A stretch of 64,000 nucleotides of DNA from Kitasatospora sp. MMS16-BH015 (GTDB lineage Bacteria; Actinomycetota; Actinomycetes; Streptomycetales; Streptomycetaceae), in NCBI RefSeq assembly GCF_002943525.1, contig NZ_CP025394.1:6897001-6961000 (forward strand), written 5' to 3'. The first letter of the stretch is position 1. The number at the start of each line of letters is the position of its first letter. Below the pieces are notes generated by a model, which saw nothing but the letters and a program-made list of their open reading frames with translations, was not told the DNA's origin and did no database searches. Both the position numbers and the translations under genes were made by a program. Shown here in pieces: positions 48,080 through 55,503 of this stretch.

Positions 48080-49618
48080 ATGTTCAAGGGATTGGCCGCC
48101 CTCCTCGGCACGGCCACACTCGCGGCGGGTCTGCTGACCGCCGCCCCCGCCCAAGCGGTCCAAGCAAGCGATCTGACCTCCACCATCGCCCTGGACGACT
48201 GCTCGGCCTCGCTGGTGCGCTTCCCCGCCTCGGTCTCCACCGACCGCGCGATGATGCTCACCAACGGACACTGCCTGCCCACCATGCCAAGCGCGGGCCA
48301 AGTGATCCAGAACGTCAGCGCCAGCCGCAGCGGCACCCTGCTCAGCTCCTCCGGTGCCTCGCTGGGCACCGTGCAGGCCGACAAGGTGCTCTACGCGACG
48401 ATGACCGGCACCGACGTCACCCTCTACGAGCTGACCGACACCTTCGCCTCGATCAGCAGCAAGTACGGTGCCACCGCGCTGACCCTCAGCAGCACCCACC
48501 CGGTCGACGGCTCCTCGATGTACATACCGTCGAGCTACTGGCAGCAGGTGTGGAACTGCTCGGTCAACGGCTTCGTCCCCACCCTCCGTGAGGACCAGTG
48601 GACTTGGCACGACTCGATCCGCTACAACTCCGGCTGCAACACCACGCACGGCACCTCGGGCTCGCCGATCGTGGACGCCGCCAGCGGGCAGATCGTCGGG
48701 ATCAACAACACCGGCAACGACAACGGCCAGATGTGCACCCTCAACAACCCGTGCGAGGTGGCGGCCGACGGCACCACCACGGTCACCAAGGGCCAGAGCT
48801 ACGGTGAGGAGACCTACTGGTTCACCACCTGCCTGGACGCCAACCGCGCGATCAACCTCAACATCAGCGGCTGCCTGCTCACCAAGCCGGCCGGGAGCGG
48901 CACCGTCTCGGTCACCAACCCGGGCAACCAGACCACCGCGCTCAACGGCGCCGCCAACCTCCAGTTGAGCGCCTCCGGCGGCACCGCCCCGCTGACCTTC
49001 TCCGCCACCGGCCTGCCCACCGGGCTCGCCATCAGCAGCAGCGGCAAGATCACCGGCACCGCCACCGCCACCGGCAGCTACAACGTGACCGCCACCGCGA
49101 CCGACGCCGCCGGCAAGACCGGCTCGACCTCCTTCACCTGGACGGTCACCGGCGGCTCCACCGGCTGCACCCCGGCCCAGCTGCTCGGCAACGCCGGCTT
49201 CGAGACCGGCACCGCCGCCCCGTGGACCACCACCTCCGGCGTGGTCGACAACAGCTCCTCCCAGGCCGCCCACAGCGGCTCCTGGAAGGCCTGGATGAAC
49301 GGTTACGGCTCGGCCCACACCGACACCGTCTCGCAGACCGTCACCATCCCGGCCGGCTGCAAGGCCAGCTTCAGCTTCTGGCTGCACATCGACACCGCCG
49401 AGACCGGCACCACCGCATACGACAAGCTCACCGTCTCGGTCAACGGCACCACGCTGAAGACCTACTCCAACGTGGACGCGGCCACCGGCTACACCCAGCG
49501 CACCTTCGACCTCTCGGCCTACGCCGGCCAGAGCGTCACCATCAAGTTCAACGGCGTGGAGGACTCCTCCCTCCAGACCAGCTTCGTGATCGACGACACC
49601 GCGCTCCAGACGAGCTGA
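48080..49618 (+). CDS. Secreted trypsin-like serine protease with Ig-like and C-terminal beta-sandwich domains
   Basis: This 512-residue secreted protein has the signal peptide MFKGLAALLGTATLAAGLLT ending at an AQA site. The protease domain shows LTNGHC (catalytic His), TDVTLYEL (Asp region), and HGTSGSPIVDAASGQIVGIN with the nucleophile Ser near 198. A cadherin/Ig-like domain follows (GTAPLTFSATGLPTGLAISS), then a C-terminal carbohydrate-binding-like domain (NAGFETGTAAPWTT ... SFVIDDTALQTS). The ATG at 48080 is preceded by AAGGAGAGCC; upstream in-frame starts would disrupt the signal peptide. It probably aids extracellular digestion alongside the glucanases. Confidence 0.88.
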   Translation: MFKGLAALLGTATLAAGLLTAAPAQAVQASDLTSTIALDDCSASLVRFPASVSTDRAMMLTNGHCLPTMPSAGQVIQNVSASRSGTLLSSSGASLGTVQADKVLYATMTGTDVTLYELTDTFASISSKYGATALTLSSTHPVDGSSMYIPSSYWQQVWNCSVNGFVPTLREDQWTWHDSIRYNSGCNTTHGTSGSPIVDAASGQIVGINNTGNDNGQMCTLNNPCEVAADGTTTVTKGQSYGEETYWFTTCLDANRAINLNISGCLLTKPAGSGTVSVTNPGNQTTALNGAANLQLSASGGTAPLTFSATGLPTGLAISSSGKITGTATATGSYNVTATATDAAGKTGSTSFTWTVTGGSTGCTPAQLLGNAGFETGTAAPWTTTSGVVDNSSSQAAHSGSWKAWMNGYGSAHTDTVSQTVTIPAGCKASFSFWLHIDTAETGTTAYDKLTVSVNGTTLKTYSNVDAATGYTQRTFDLSAYAGQSVTIKFNGVEDSSLQTSFVIDDTALQTS

Positions 49619-49627
49619 AGCCCGGTG

Positions 49628-49671
49628 CACCGGCCGCCCCTTCGTCCCTGTCCTTCCCGGGGCGGCCGGTG
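49628..49671. terminator. Bidirectional terminator hairpin
   Basis: CACCGGCCGCCCC at 49628-49640 pairs perfectly with GGGGCGGCCGGTG at 49659-49671, between two convergent stop codons (protease and nadR). This is a strong candidate for a shared terminator. Confidence 0.65.
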
Positions 49672-49675
49672 ACCC

Positions 49676-50791
49676 TCAGCCGAACGGCGCGGCCAGCCGC
49701 CAGGCCGTCGGCAGCAGGGCGTCCAGGGCCGCCAAGGCGGCCCGCAGCCTGGTCGGCCGGTCGCCGTGCAGCTCGAGCCACGGCGTGCCGGTGGTGGCGA
49801 GCAGCTCGCGGAACCGGTCGGTCATCCAGGGCCTGAGGTGCTCGCCGTCCCGCAGGCCGTCGTCGGCGAACGGCACGCCCTCGTGGCTGGTGAGCAAGTA
49901 CAGCGTCCGGTCCGGGAGTCGGTTCGCCAGCTCGCGGACCGGCGCCGTGCTGAACCCCCGGTAGCGCTCCTGCCAGACGGTGGTGGCCAGGGTGTCGGTG
50001 TCACAGACCAGCACCGGCCCGCCGAGCCGCGCGGCGCGCTCCTCGGCCTCGTTCTGCCGGCGGCCGACCAGCTCGAAGTCGGCGTCCGTCCACTCCAGGT
50101 CGAACACCGTCGGCTCCGGCTGCCTGCCCTCGGCCCGACCCTTGGCCACCGCCAGCTTGGCGGCCGTCAACTCCCGCCCGTACTCCGGCACCCAGCGGGT
50201 CAGCCCGTACGCTCCGCCACGCTCCCGCAGTGCGGCGGCCAGCTCGGCCGCGAGCGTGGTGGTGCCGGTGGACTCGGCCCCGACCACCACCACCCGCCGG
50301 GCGAACCACCCCCGTACGGGCGGCTCCAACTCCGCCCAGTGCGCGGCCGGATCGGCCCGCACGGCGGTACCGGAGACCGGGAAGGTCCCGCGCCCGGGAT
50401 CCAGCAGCACGGGCGTCGCACCGAACCGCCGGGCCAGCTCCGTCCCGTACGGCTCCGAGGCGAACACCGCGTCCACCGCCGGCCCGGCGGGCGCCGCCGC
50501 CGCGACCCCCTCGCGCATCAACGCGACGTGCCCGTCCCAGACTTCGGCGCTCTCGTAGTCCACCGGCAGGTCGTCCACCACCCCGGCCACCGCGACCTGC
50601 GGCTCGTCCGCCCAGTACTCGCGCAGCCAGCTCACCCGCGCGGCCAGCGGAATCGACTCGTGCGAGGCGGCCATCGCCACCACCGTGACCCGCTCGCAGG
50701 CGTCGGCCGCGGCCCGGATCAGGAAGTGGTGCCCGGCGTGCGGCGGGTAGAACTTGCCGATCACCAGCCCGTGCGCGAACCGCCCGCTCAT
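49676..50791 (-). CDS. nadR: NadR-like bifunctional NMN adenylyltransferase/ribosylnicotinamide kinase
   Basis: This 371-residue protein makes NAD precursors. The N-terminal nucleotidyltransferase domain has GLVIGKFYPPHAGHHFLIRA near 8-27, containing the HxGH-type motif. The C-terminal kinase domain has the P-loop VVVGAESTGTTTLAAELAAA near 163-182, then DLEWTDADFELVGRRQNEAE. There is no N-terminal DNA-binding helix-turn-helix, unlike enterobacterial NadR. Its ATG overlaps the stop of pnuC, so uptake and phosphorylation/adenylation of ribosylnicotinamide are co-expressed. Confidence 0.88.
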   Translation of the reverse strand: MSGRFAHGLVIGKFYPPHAGHHFLIRAAADACERVTVVAMAASHESIPLAARVSWLREYWADEPQVAVAGVVDDLPVDYESAEVWDGHVALMREGVAAAAPAGPAVDAVFASEPYGTELARRFGATPVLLDPGRGTFPVSGTAVRADPAAHWAELEPPVRGWFARRVVVVGAESTGTTTLAAELAAALRERGGAYGLTRWVPEYGRELTAAKLAVAKGRAEGRQPEPTVFDLEWTDADFELVGRRQNEAEERAARLGGPVLVCDTDTLATTVWQERYRGFSTAPVRELANRLPDRTLYLLTSHEGVPFADDGLRDGEHLRPWMTDRFRELLATTGTPWLELHGDRPTRLRAALAALDALLPTAWRLAAPFG

Positions 50792-51441
50792 GCCGCCACC
50801 ACCGCACGGGAGTTGCCCGCCATCGCGCGGTACCAGGAGCGCAGCCCCACCCCGCACATCGCCAGGAACAGCACGTACACCACGGCCGTCAGCACCAGGC
50901 TCTTCGCGGCGTAGAGCGGGATGTACACCAGATCGGCGGCGATCCAGAAGTACCAGTTCTCCACCTGCTTGGCGTTGAGCAGCCACTGTGCGGCCAACGA
51001 GAGCGCGGTGGTCAGCGCGTCCCAGAACGGCGCACTGTCCCCGGCTCGGCCCAACACCACCGTCAGCACAGCGGTGGCCGGCACCACCAACCCGGTCACC
51101 ACCACCAGCCCCGCCGGCGTCGCCCGCCCCATTGCCCGCTCGGCCCGCCCCGCACCGCCCCGCAGCCACCGGTACCACCCGTGCGCGGCCAGCAGCAGGA
51201 AGACCACCTGCAGCGCGGCACCGGCGTACAGCCGCGCCCCCCAGAACAGCACCAGGAAGAACAGGTTGTTCGCGATCCCCACCGGAAAGTTCCACGCACT
51301 GGCCCGCACGCAGAGCCAGACGCACACCGCCCCGGTGGCGAACCCGAGCAACTCGGCGGCGGTGACGGCGTCCTGGCCGAGCAGGAACAGCTGGTGATCG
51401 AGCGGCGCCAGCAGCCCGCTCAACGTATCGGCGACGGCCAT
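50788..51441 (-). CDS. pnuC: PnuC-family nicotinamide riboside transporter
   Basis: This 217-residue membrane protein has about seven hydrophobic segments. SAWNFPVGIANNLFFLVLFW and the Trp-rich substrate region NAKQVENWYFWIAADLVYIP near 160 are diagnostic of PnuC facilitators. It imports nicotinamide riboside, which the overlapping nadR product traps by phosphorylation. A palindrome just upstream may be the operator for the pair. Confidence 0.9.
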   Translation of the reverse strand: MAVADTLSGLLAPLDHQLFLLGQDAVTAAELLGFATGAVCVWLCVRASAWNFPVGIANNLFFLVLFWGARLYAGAALQVVFLLLAAHGWYRWLRGGAGRAERAMGRATPAGLVVVTGLVVPATAVLTVVLGRAGDSAPFWDALTTALSLAAQWLLNAKQVENWYFWIAADLVYIPLYAAKSLVLTAVVYVLFLAMCGVGLRSWYRAMAGNSRAVVAA

Positions 51442-51460
51442 GAGGACCCCCAGTAGGAAA

Positions 51461-51480
51461 TAACGTCAGCCTGACGATAA
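51461..51480. promoter_or_regulatory. Palindrome upstream of pnuC-nadR
   Basis: The sequence TAACGTCAGCCTGACGATAA is centred on a perfect CGTCAG-C-CTGACG inverted repeat with AT-rich flanks that also nearly match. It lies 20 bp before the pnuC start on the minus strand. It has the size and symmetry of a repressor operator, possibly NAD-responsive. Confidence 0.5.
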
Positions 51481-51554
51481 GGGGTCGCCGCCCCACTGCG
51501 CAACGGGATGACCGAAGCTGTCCCCGGGCACCTGACCAGGGGGAAGGTAGAGCC

Positions 51555-52208
51555 ATGACGGCCATCGACGACACGACGCACGCCCAACTGGTCCGGCGGG
51601 CGTTCCCGCCGTCCCTCGGCGCGGCCCTCGACCCCCTGCTGGGGCTCGGCTCACTGGCCATCCACCCGCCGAGCGGATCGGTGACCGTCCGCGTCGACGG
51701 CATCGAGCTCACCCTTCCGCAGCGGACACATGCCCTCGAACCACCGACGGACCTGCTCGCCCGGCTCGCCCCGACCGAACGCCTGGTGGTGGCCTGCTGG
51801 TACAGCCGCCACGGCGACGGCCACCTGCGCCAGTGGCACCTCCGCGAGTTGCTCGCCTCGGCCGAGCCGTGGGTGGTGCCGTACGTGGTGGAGCTGGCCG
51901 GCGACTACGTCCTGGAGATCCTGCTCGACCTGCGGACCGGCCTGGCAGGCCTCCCCGAGTCGGGCGACCCCCGCCGGGCGGTGTACGGCCGCTGGCTCGC
52001 CGAGAACCCGGCGCACTGCGCCACCGTCGAGCGGCGGGTGGTCAGTTACTGGTCCTGCTACCACCGCCACCGGGCCCGCGAGTTCGCGGACCACCCGGGT
52101 GCGGCAGTGCTGGAACTCCTCCGCGCCGCCGCCGAGGCCGAGACCGGCCGCCGCCGGCCGAGTCAGGCCCCACGGGCCCGGCGAGGGCGCAGGCCGGGGG
52201 TGGGGTGA
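51555..52208 (+). CDS. Conserved hypothetical protein, 217 aa
   Basis: I do not recognise a named family. The protein is soluble, with YSRHGDGHLRQWHLRELLAS near 82, VVPYVVELAGDYVLEILLDL near 110 and ERRVVSYWSCYHRHRAREFA near 163; the tail is basic (PRARRGRRPG). Such His/Trp-rich helical proteins are common in Streptomyces and are mostly uncharacterised. It is divergent from pnuC, with a 113-bp gap holding the palindrome. Confidence 0.7.
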   Translation: MTAIDDTTHAQLVRRAFPPSLGAALDPLLGLGSLAIHPPSGSVTVRVDGIELTLPQRTHALEPPTDLLARLAPTERLVVACWYSRHGDGHLRQWHLRELLASAEPWVVPYVVELAGDYVLEILLDLRTGLAGLPESGDPRRAVYGRWLAENPAHCATVERRVVSYWSCYHRHRAREFADHPGAAVLELLRAAAEAETGRRRPSQAPRARRGRRPGVG

Positions 52209-52612
52209 GGGCCTGGCGATGGGAGAGTCGGATGCGGCGGCGGGCGGTACCGTCCAGGCCGAGGCAACGCTCCGCCAACATCCGTTAAGCTAAACGGAGT
52301 TGAGCGATTCAAATACCGGTTGCCCGGTCAACTTCCTTGCCCGAACGGGCAGATGAAGTGCGCCGTCGGCCTCTTCCGGCTCAACTGGCAGCGGCGAAAC
52401 CGCACATCGTCCCACTTGGGAGGCCGTCAGTCGCCGAAACCGACCGCCCCGTCAATGTCAGGTATGATCTGCGTCACTTGACGGTGAATTTCTCCTGGGC
52501 TTCACTTTTCGAGGCGGTGGAGAGTGGATCGGGTGGGAATTATCCGAGTCGGAATCACCATTCGCAGCGCCGTCGCAGGAATCATCGGGTCACTCCAAAC
52601 GGAGGTACTGCC
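52209..52612. promoter_or_regulatory. Intergenic region before the RiPP precursor
   Basis: This 404-bp stretch is AT-richer than its surroundings and contains no supported gene. A candidate -10 box TATGAT lies at 52463-52468, followed by a small inverted repeat CGTCA-CT-TGACG near 52472-52483. A strong ribosome-binding site GGAGGT at 52601 precedes the GTG at 52613. The promoter of the precursor gene is most likely here. Confidence 0.45.
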
Positions 52613-52690
52613 GTGAAGCTCGTGCATTTCGTCAAGAAGGTCATGCCGGAGAAGAGCCTGAAGGCGTACGCGTGGTACGGCTGGATCTGA
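52613..52690 (+). CDS. Atropopeptide-type RiPP precursor peptide (25 aa)
   Basis: This gene encodes a 25-residue precursor. The leader begins MKLVHFVKKVMPEKSLK (residues 1-17) and the C-terminus is AYAWYGWI. The start is GTG at 52613, set by GGAGGT six bases upstream; upstream in-frame codons give an unrelated Arg-rich stretch. Only 90 bp separate it from a cytochrome P450 gene. Tryptorubin, the founding atropopeptide, derives from a precursor ending in AWYIWY next to one P450, so the likely core here is AWYGWI, with Gly and Ile at positions 4 and 6. The P450 would cross-link the Trp and Tyr side chains. Class assignment rests on core, size and partner. Confidence 0.85.
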   Translation: MKLVHFVKKVMPEKSLKAYAWYGWI

Positions 52691-52780
52691 TCGGGTAGTC
52701 GGGCACCTCGCAATTCCAGGCCCGTGCCGGGTGGAGCTGGTACGACCCGGCACGGGCCGCTCACCCTTGGGAGTCCACCG

Positions 52781-53836
52781 ATGTCCCTGTCCAGCACCGG
52801 CCGGAGTGCGCGGAGCACCCGGGCCACCCTCTTCGCGCCCCGGCTCGGCGAGTTGCTCCACCGTCACCGCGGGGCGGACCTGTTCCGTCTGGAGCCCGAC
52901 ACGGTCGGCGTCGCCGGCGTCGAGCTGATGGACACCCTGCTCAGCGCCAGGCCGGCCAACGCCGAGGAGCGGCCGACCTTCAAGCCGGTCCAGGGCCGGC
53001 TCGTCACCCGGACCGATGCGGCGGGGCTCATGCAGGCGGTCTCCGCCGACGTCCGGGCCGCGTTGAAGAAGCCCCTGGGCTCCGCGGTGGACCTCTCCGG
53101 CAGGTGGCCGCACGTGCCGCACGTCTATCTCCGCGATCTCGTCTTCGGCGAGGAGAGCCTGCGATTCCGCATTCTCGTCGACCGCCGGTTGGAACTCACG
53201 CCGAAATTGACCTGGGCGGCCGTCGCCGCGGGCACGGCCATGCTCGGAAAGCCCGGCACGGAGGTGCCGCTCTCCAATCTGGCGGCCCGCGTGCTGGATG
53301 CGAAAACCTATGACGACCGGCGCTATGCGATGTATCTCTACCGTCGGGTGGCGGCGCCCGTCTGCTTCACCGTGGCCGCTCTGGTCACGAACGCGCTCTG
53401 GCTCGGGGCGCCGTTCGACGACGGAGAGTCGAACCGCGACATCCTGCTGGAGGCGCTGCGGCTGCTGCCGCCCTCCTGGAACATCCTGCGGCAGGCCTCG
53501 CCGGAGTTCACCGCCGTGGACAGCCGGATCGGGCCGCAGGACGACATCCTGATCCTGCCGCTGCTCAGCCACCGCGACCCCCGGCTCTGGGAGGACCCGA
53601 ACACCTTCCGCCCCGAGCGCTGGGTGGGCCTCGACCCCGACACCCAGCCCGGCTACCTGCCGTTCGGCCACGCCGACGAGCGGTGCTGGGGGCGGCACAT
53701 GGTGATGCCGCTGGCCGAGCGCCTGCTCGACCTGGTCCGCCGCGACGGCCTGGTGGTGAGCCCCGGACAGGCCGCCGGTCGGGTCGAACTCGACGGTCTG
53801 CTGGAGGTGTCCGGGGTGCGGGTCGTCCGGAGCTGA
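52781..53836 (+). CDS. Cytochrome P450, probable peptide cross-linking enzyme
   Basis: This 351-residue P450 is short for the family. The ExxR helix is LLEALRLLPPSWN near 222-234, the later R is in FRPERW, and the heme loop is FGHADERCWGRHM with the Cys ligand at about 302. The I-helix reads CFTVAALVTNALWL; the usual acid before Thr is missing (AALVT instead of AGxDT/AGxET), which is common among peptide-coupling P450s. The ATG at 52781 is preceded by TTGGGAGTCCACC. Placed directly after the precursor gene, it probably forms C-C, C-N or C-O bonds between aromatic residues of the core. Confidence 0.88.
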   Translation: MSLSSTGRSARSTRATLFAPRLGELLHRHRGADLFRLEPDTVGVAGVELMDTLLSARPANAEERPTFKPVQGRLVTRTDAAGLMQAVSADVRAALKKPLGSAVDLSGRWPHVPHVYLRDLVFGEESLRFRILVDRRLELTPKLTWAAVAAGTAMLGKPGTEVPLSNLAARVLDAKTYDDRRYAMYLYRRVAAPVCFTVAALVTNALWLGAPFDDGESNRDILLEALRLLPPSWNILRQASPEFTAVDSRIGPQDDILILPLLSHRDPRLWEDPNTFRPERWVGLDPDTQPGYLPFGHADERCWGRHMVMPLAERLLDLVRRDGLVVSPGQAAGRVELDGLLEVSGVRVVRS

Positions 53837-53935
53837 GCGGCCCTGGGCGGCCTCGGACCGATCGTTCGGCCGACGGGGGACGGCGAGCTGCCTGGCGTGC
53901 GAGGTCCAGAACCGGACGGGCGAGGGGGCCGCCGA

Positions 53936-54582
53936 TGGCGACGATGTGCGAGGTAGCCGAGCGGGCCGGGGTGACAAGCAGACCGTCTCCAACGTGGTCA
54001 CCGGCCGGGTCACCGTCCGGCCCGCCACGGCGGCCCGAGTCCGGGCGGCGATCGAGGAGTTGGGCTACACGCCCAACCTGGTGGCCCGTTCGCTCGCCAC
54101 CGGCAGCACCCGGACCTTCGGGCTGTTCGTGCCGACCGTGGCCGGGGCGTTCTACGCGGAGCTGATCGAGGAGAGGGCGGCGCCGAGAAGGGCAGCGCAG
54201 AGGCCGAGGTGCACATGGTGCTCGCTCCCGAACCCACCCCGGCCGGGGGCCGCGCCGCCGCGGCCACCGTCCTGGCCGAACGGCCGGACACCACAGCCCT
54301 GTTCGCCACCCACGACGTGCTCGCCATCGGCGCCCTGGAGGCCGCCCGGCCGGCCGGGCCGTCCCCGCAGACCTCGCGCTGATCGGCCACGACGACACCC
54401 CCGAGGCCGGCGCGGCCGGCCTGACCACCGTGGCGCTCCCCAGCCGACGGATGGCCCGCGAGGCCGTCGAACTTCTCCTCCGCGCGGTCACCGACGGCCG
54501 GCCCCCGACCGACTCGCTCCTCCTGCTCCGCCCCGAGCTGGTCCACCGGAGCACCACCGGAGCCGGTCCCGAGGTGGCCTGA
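53936..54582 (+). pseudogene. Decayed LacI-family regulator
   Basis: The start MATMCEVAERAGVT in one frame and KQTVSNVVTGRVTVRPATAA in another together form a LacI DNA-binding domain broken by a small deletion near 53975. The frame continues RVRAAIEELGYTPNLVARSL and GLFVPTVAGAFYAELIEE, then most of the ligand-binding domain is missing. The C-terminal part reappears (VLAERPDTTALFATHDVLAI and, after another frameshift, LALIGHDDTPEAG and VELLLRAVTDGRPP). At least two frame changes and one large deletion make it non-functional. Confidence 0.8.
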
Positions 54583-54597
54583 CGCCCGGTCGGGGCG

Positions 54598-55503
54598 TCA
54601 GGGCTCGCGGTTCAGTTCGGCGAGGTTGGCCGTGTAGACGTCCATGCCGATGAGGTCTCCGCGGCGGCGGCACTCGGCGAGGGCCAGTCCGGTCCAATGC
54701 CGGGCTCCGGCGAGGTCGCCGGTGCGGAAGTGGTTTTCGGCGAGCAGGCCGTAGAGCTTGGCGAGCCGGCGTCGAGCGGGGGCCTCGGGCGGAGCGCTCT
54801 CCAGCCGGGCCAGCAGGGGGAGGAGCAGCCGGGTGCTCTCGGCGGTCCAGGAGCGGTCGCTGAGCCGTTGGGCCTCGGCCAAGGTGGCTCGACAGGAGGC
54901 CAGTTCGGCCCAGCCGGGGCTGCCGCGGCGGAGTTCGCGAGCGGTGATCAGGTCGTCGAGGTCGTTGACGGTCCGCTCGGAGTCCGGGGCCAGCCGGTGC
55001 GCTTCGCGAGCGTGCCGGAGCGCGGTGTCGAGGTCGTCCCGCAGGGCGGCCGACCGGACCAGCCGGGAGTGCACCGTGGCGGCGAACCGGGGGTCCATGG
55101 TCATCTCGGCGAGCAGCGACCGCAGCACGGCCTCCGAGCCGGCCGGGTCGCCGTCCTCGGCGAGCACGTCGGCCCGGTGGAGCAGCTCCCACGGCGACTC
55201 GGTGGTGTCGGCGCCGGCCATCCGGCGGGCCGCCCGGGTGTACCCGTTCGTCTCGAGCTCCCGCGCGATCCGCCGCAGGACCAGCCCGTGGCGCTGCAGC
55301 ACCGCCTCGTCCTGACGGGCGAGTTCGACCAGTGGCCGGGGGAGGCGGAGCCACTCCGCGCAGCGGGCGTCGAGCAACTCGCCGTGCTCCCGGCAGAGTG
55401 CCCGGAACCGCTGGGCATCGCCCGCCCGCTCGGCGGTGTCGAGGGCGCGCAGGACTCGCCCGAGTTCCCCGTCGACATGGTCTCCCACCCGTGGCGCGTT
55501 CAC
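54598..55503 (-). CDS. TPR-like helical protein partnered with the TIR-like gene
   Basis: This 301-residue protein is almost entirely helical and reads like degenerate TPR repeats: AVLRSLLAEMTMDPRFAATV, TALRHAREAHRLAPDSERTV, and KLYGLLAENHFRTGDLAGAR followed by HWTGLALAECRRRGDLIGMD. No catalytic motif is visible. The GTG at 55503 overlaps the stop of the upstream large gene (GTGA), so the two are translated together. I infer a scaffold or sensor partner of the TIR-like protein. Confidence 0.7.
   Translation of the reverse strand: MNAPRVGDHVDGELGRVLRALDTAERAGDAQRFRALCREHGELLDARCAEWLRLPRPLVELARQDEAVLQRHGLVLRRIARELETNGYTRAARRMAGADTTESPWELLHRADVLAEDGDPAGSEAVLRSLLAEMTMDPRFAATVHSRLVRSAALRDDLDTALRHAREAHRLAPDSERTVNDLDDLITARELRRGSPGWAELASCRATLAEAQRLSDRSWTAESTRLLLPLLARLESAPPEAPARRRLAKLYGLLAENHFRTGDLAGARHWTGLALAECRRRGDLIGMDVYTANLAELNREP

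Noticed and set aside
52337..52690. A 117-residue protein ending in the RiPP core
   Set aside because: The upstream part is Arg/Asn-rich without family resemblance, and GGAGGT directly precedes the GTG at 52613, giving a compact 25-residue precursor.
52502..54028. Long minus-strand frame across the P450 and precursor
   Set aside because: No recognisable protein. The + strand has the P450 ExxR and heme-Cys motifs.
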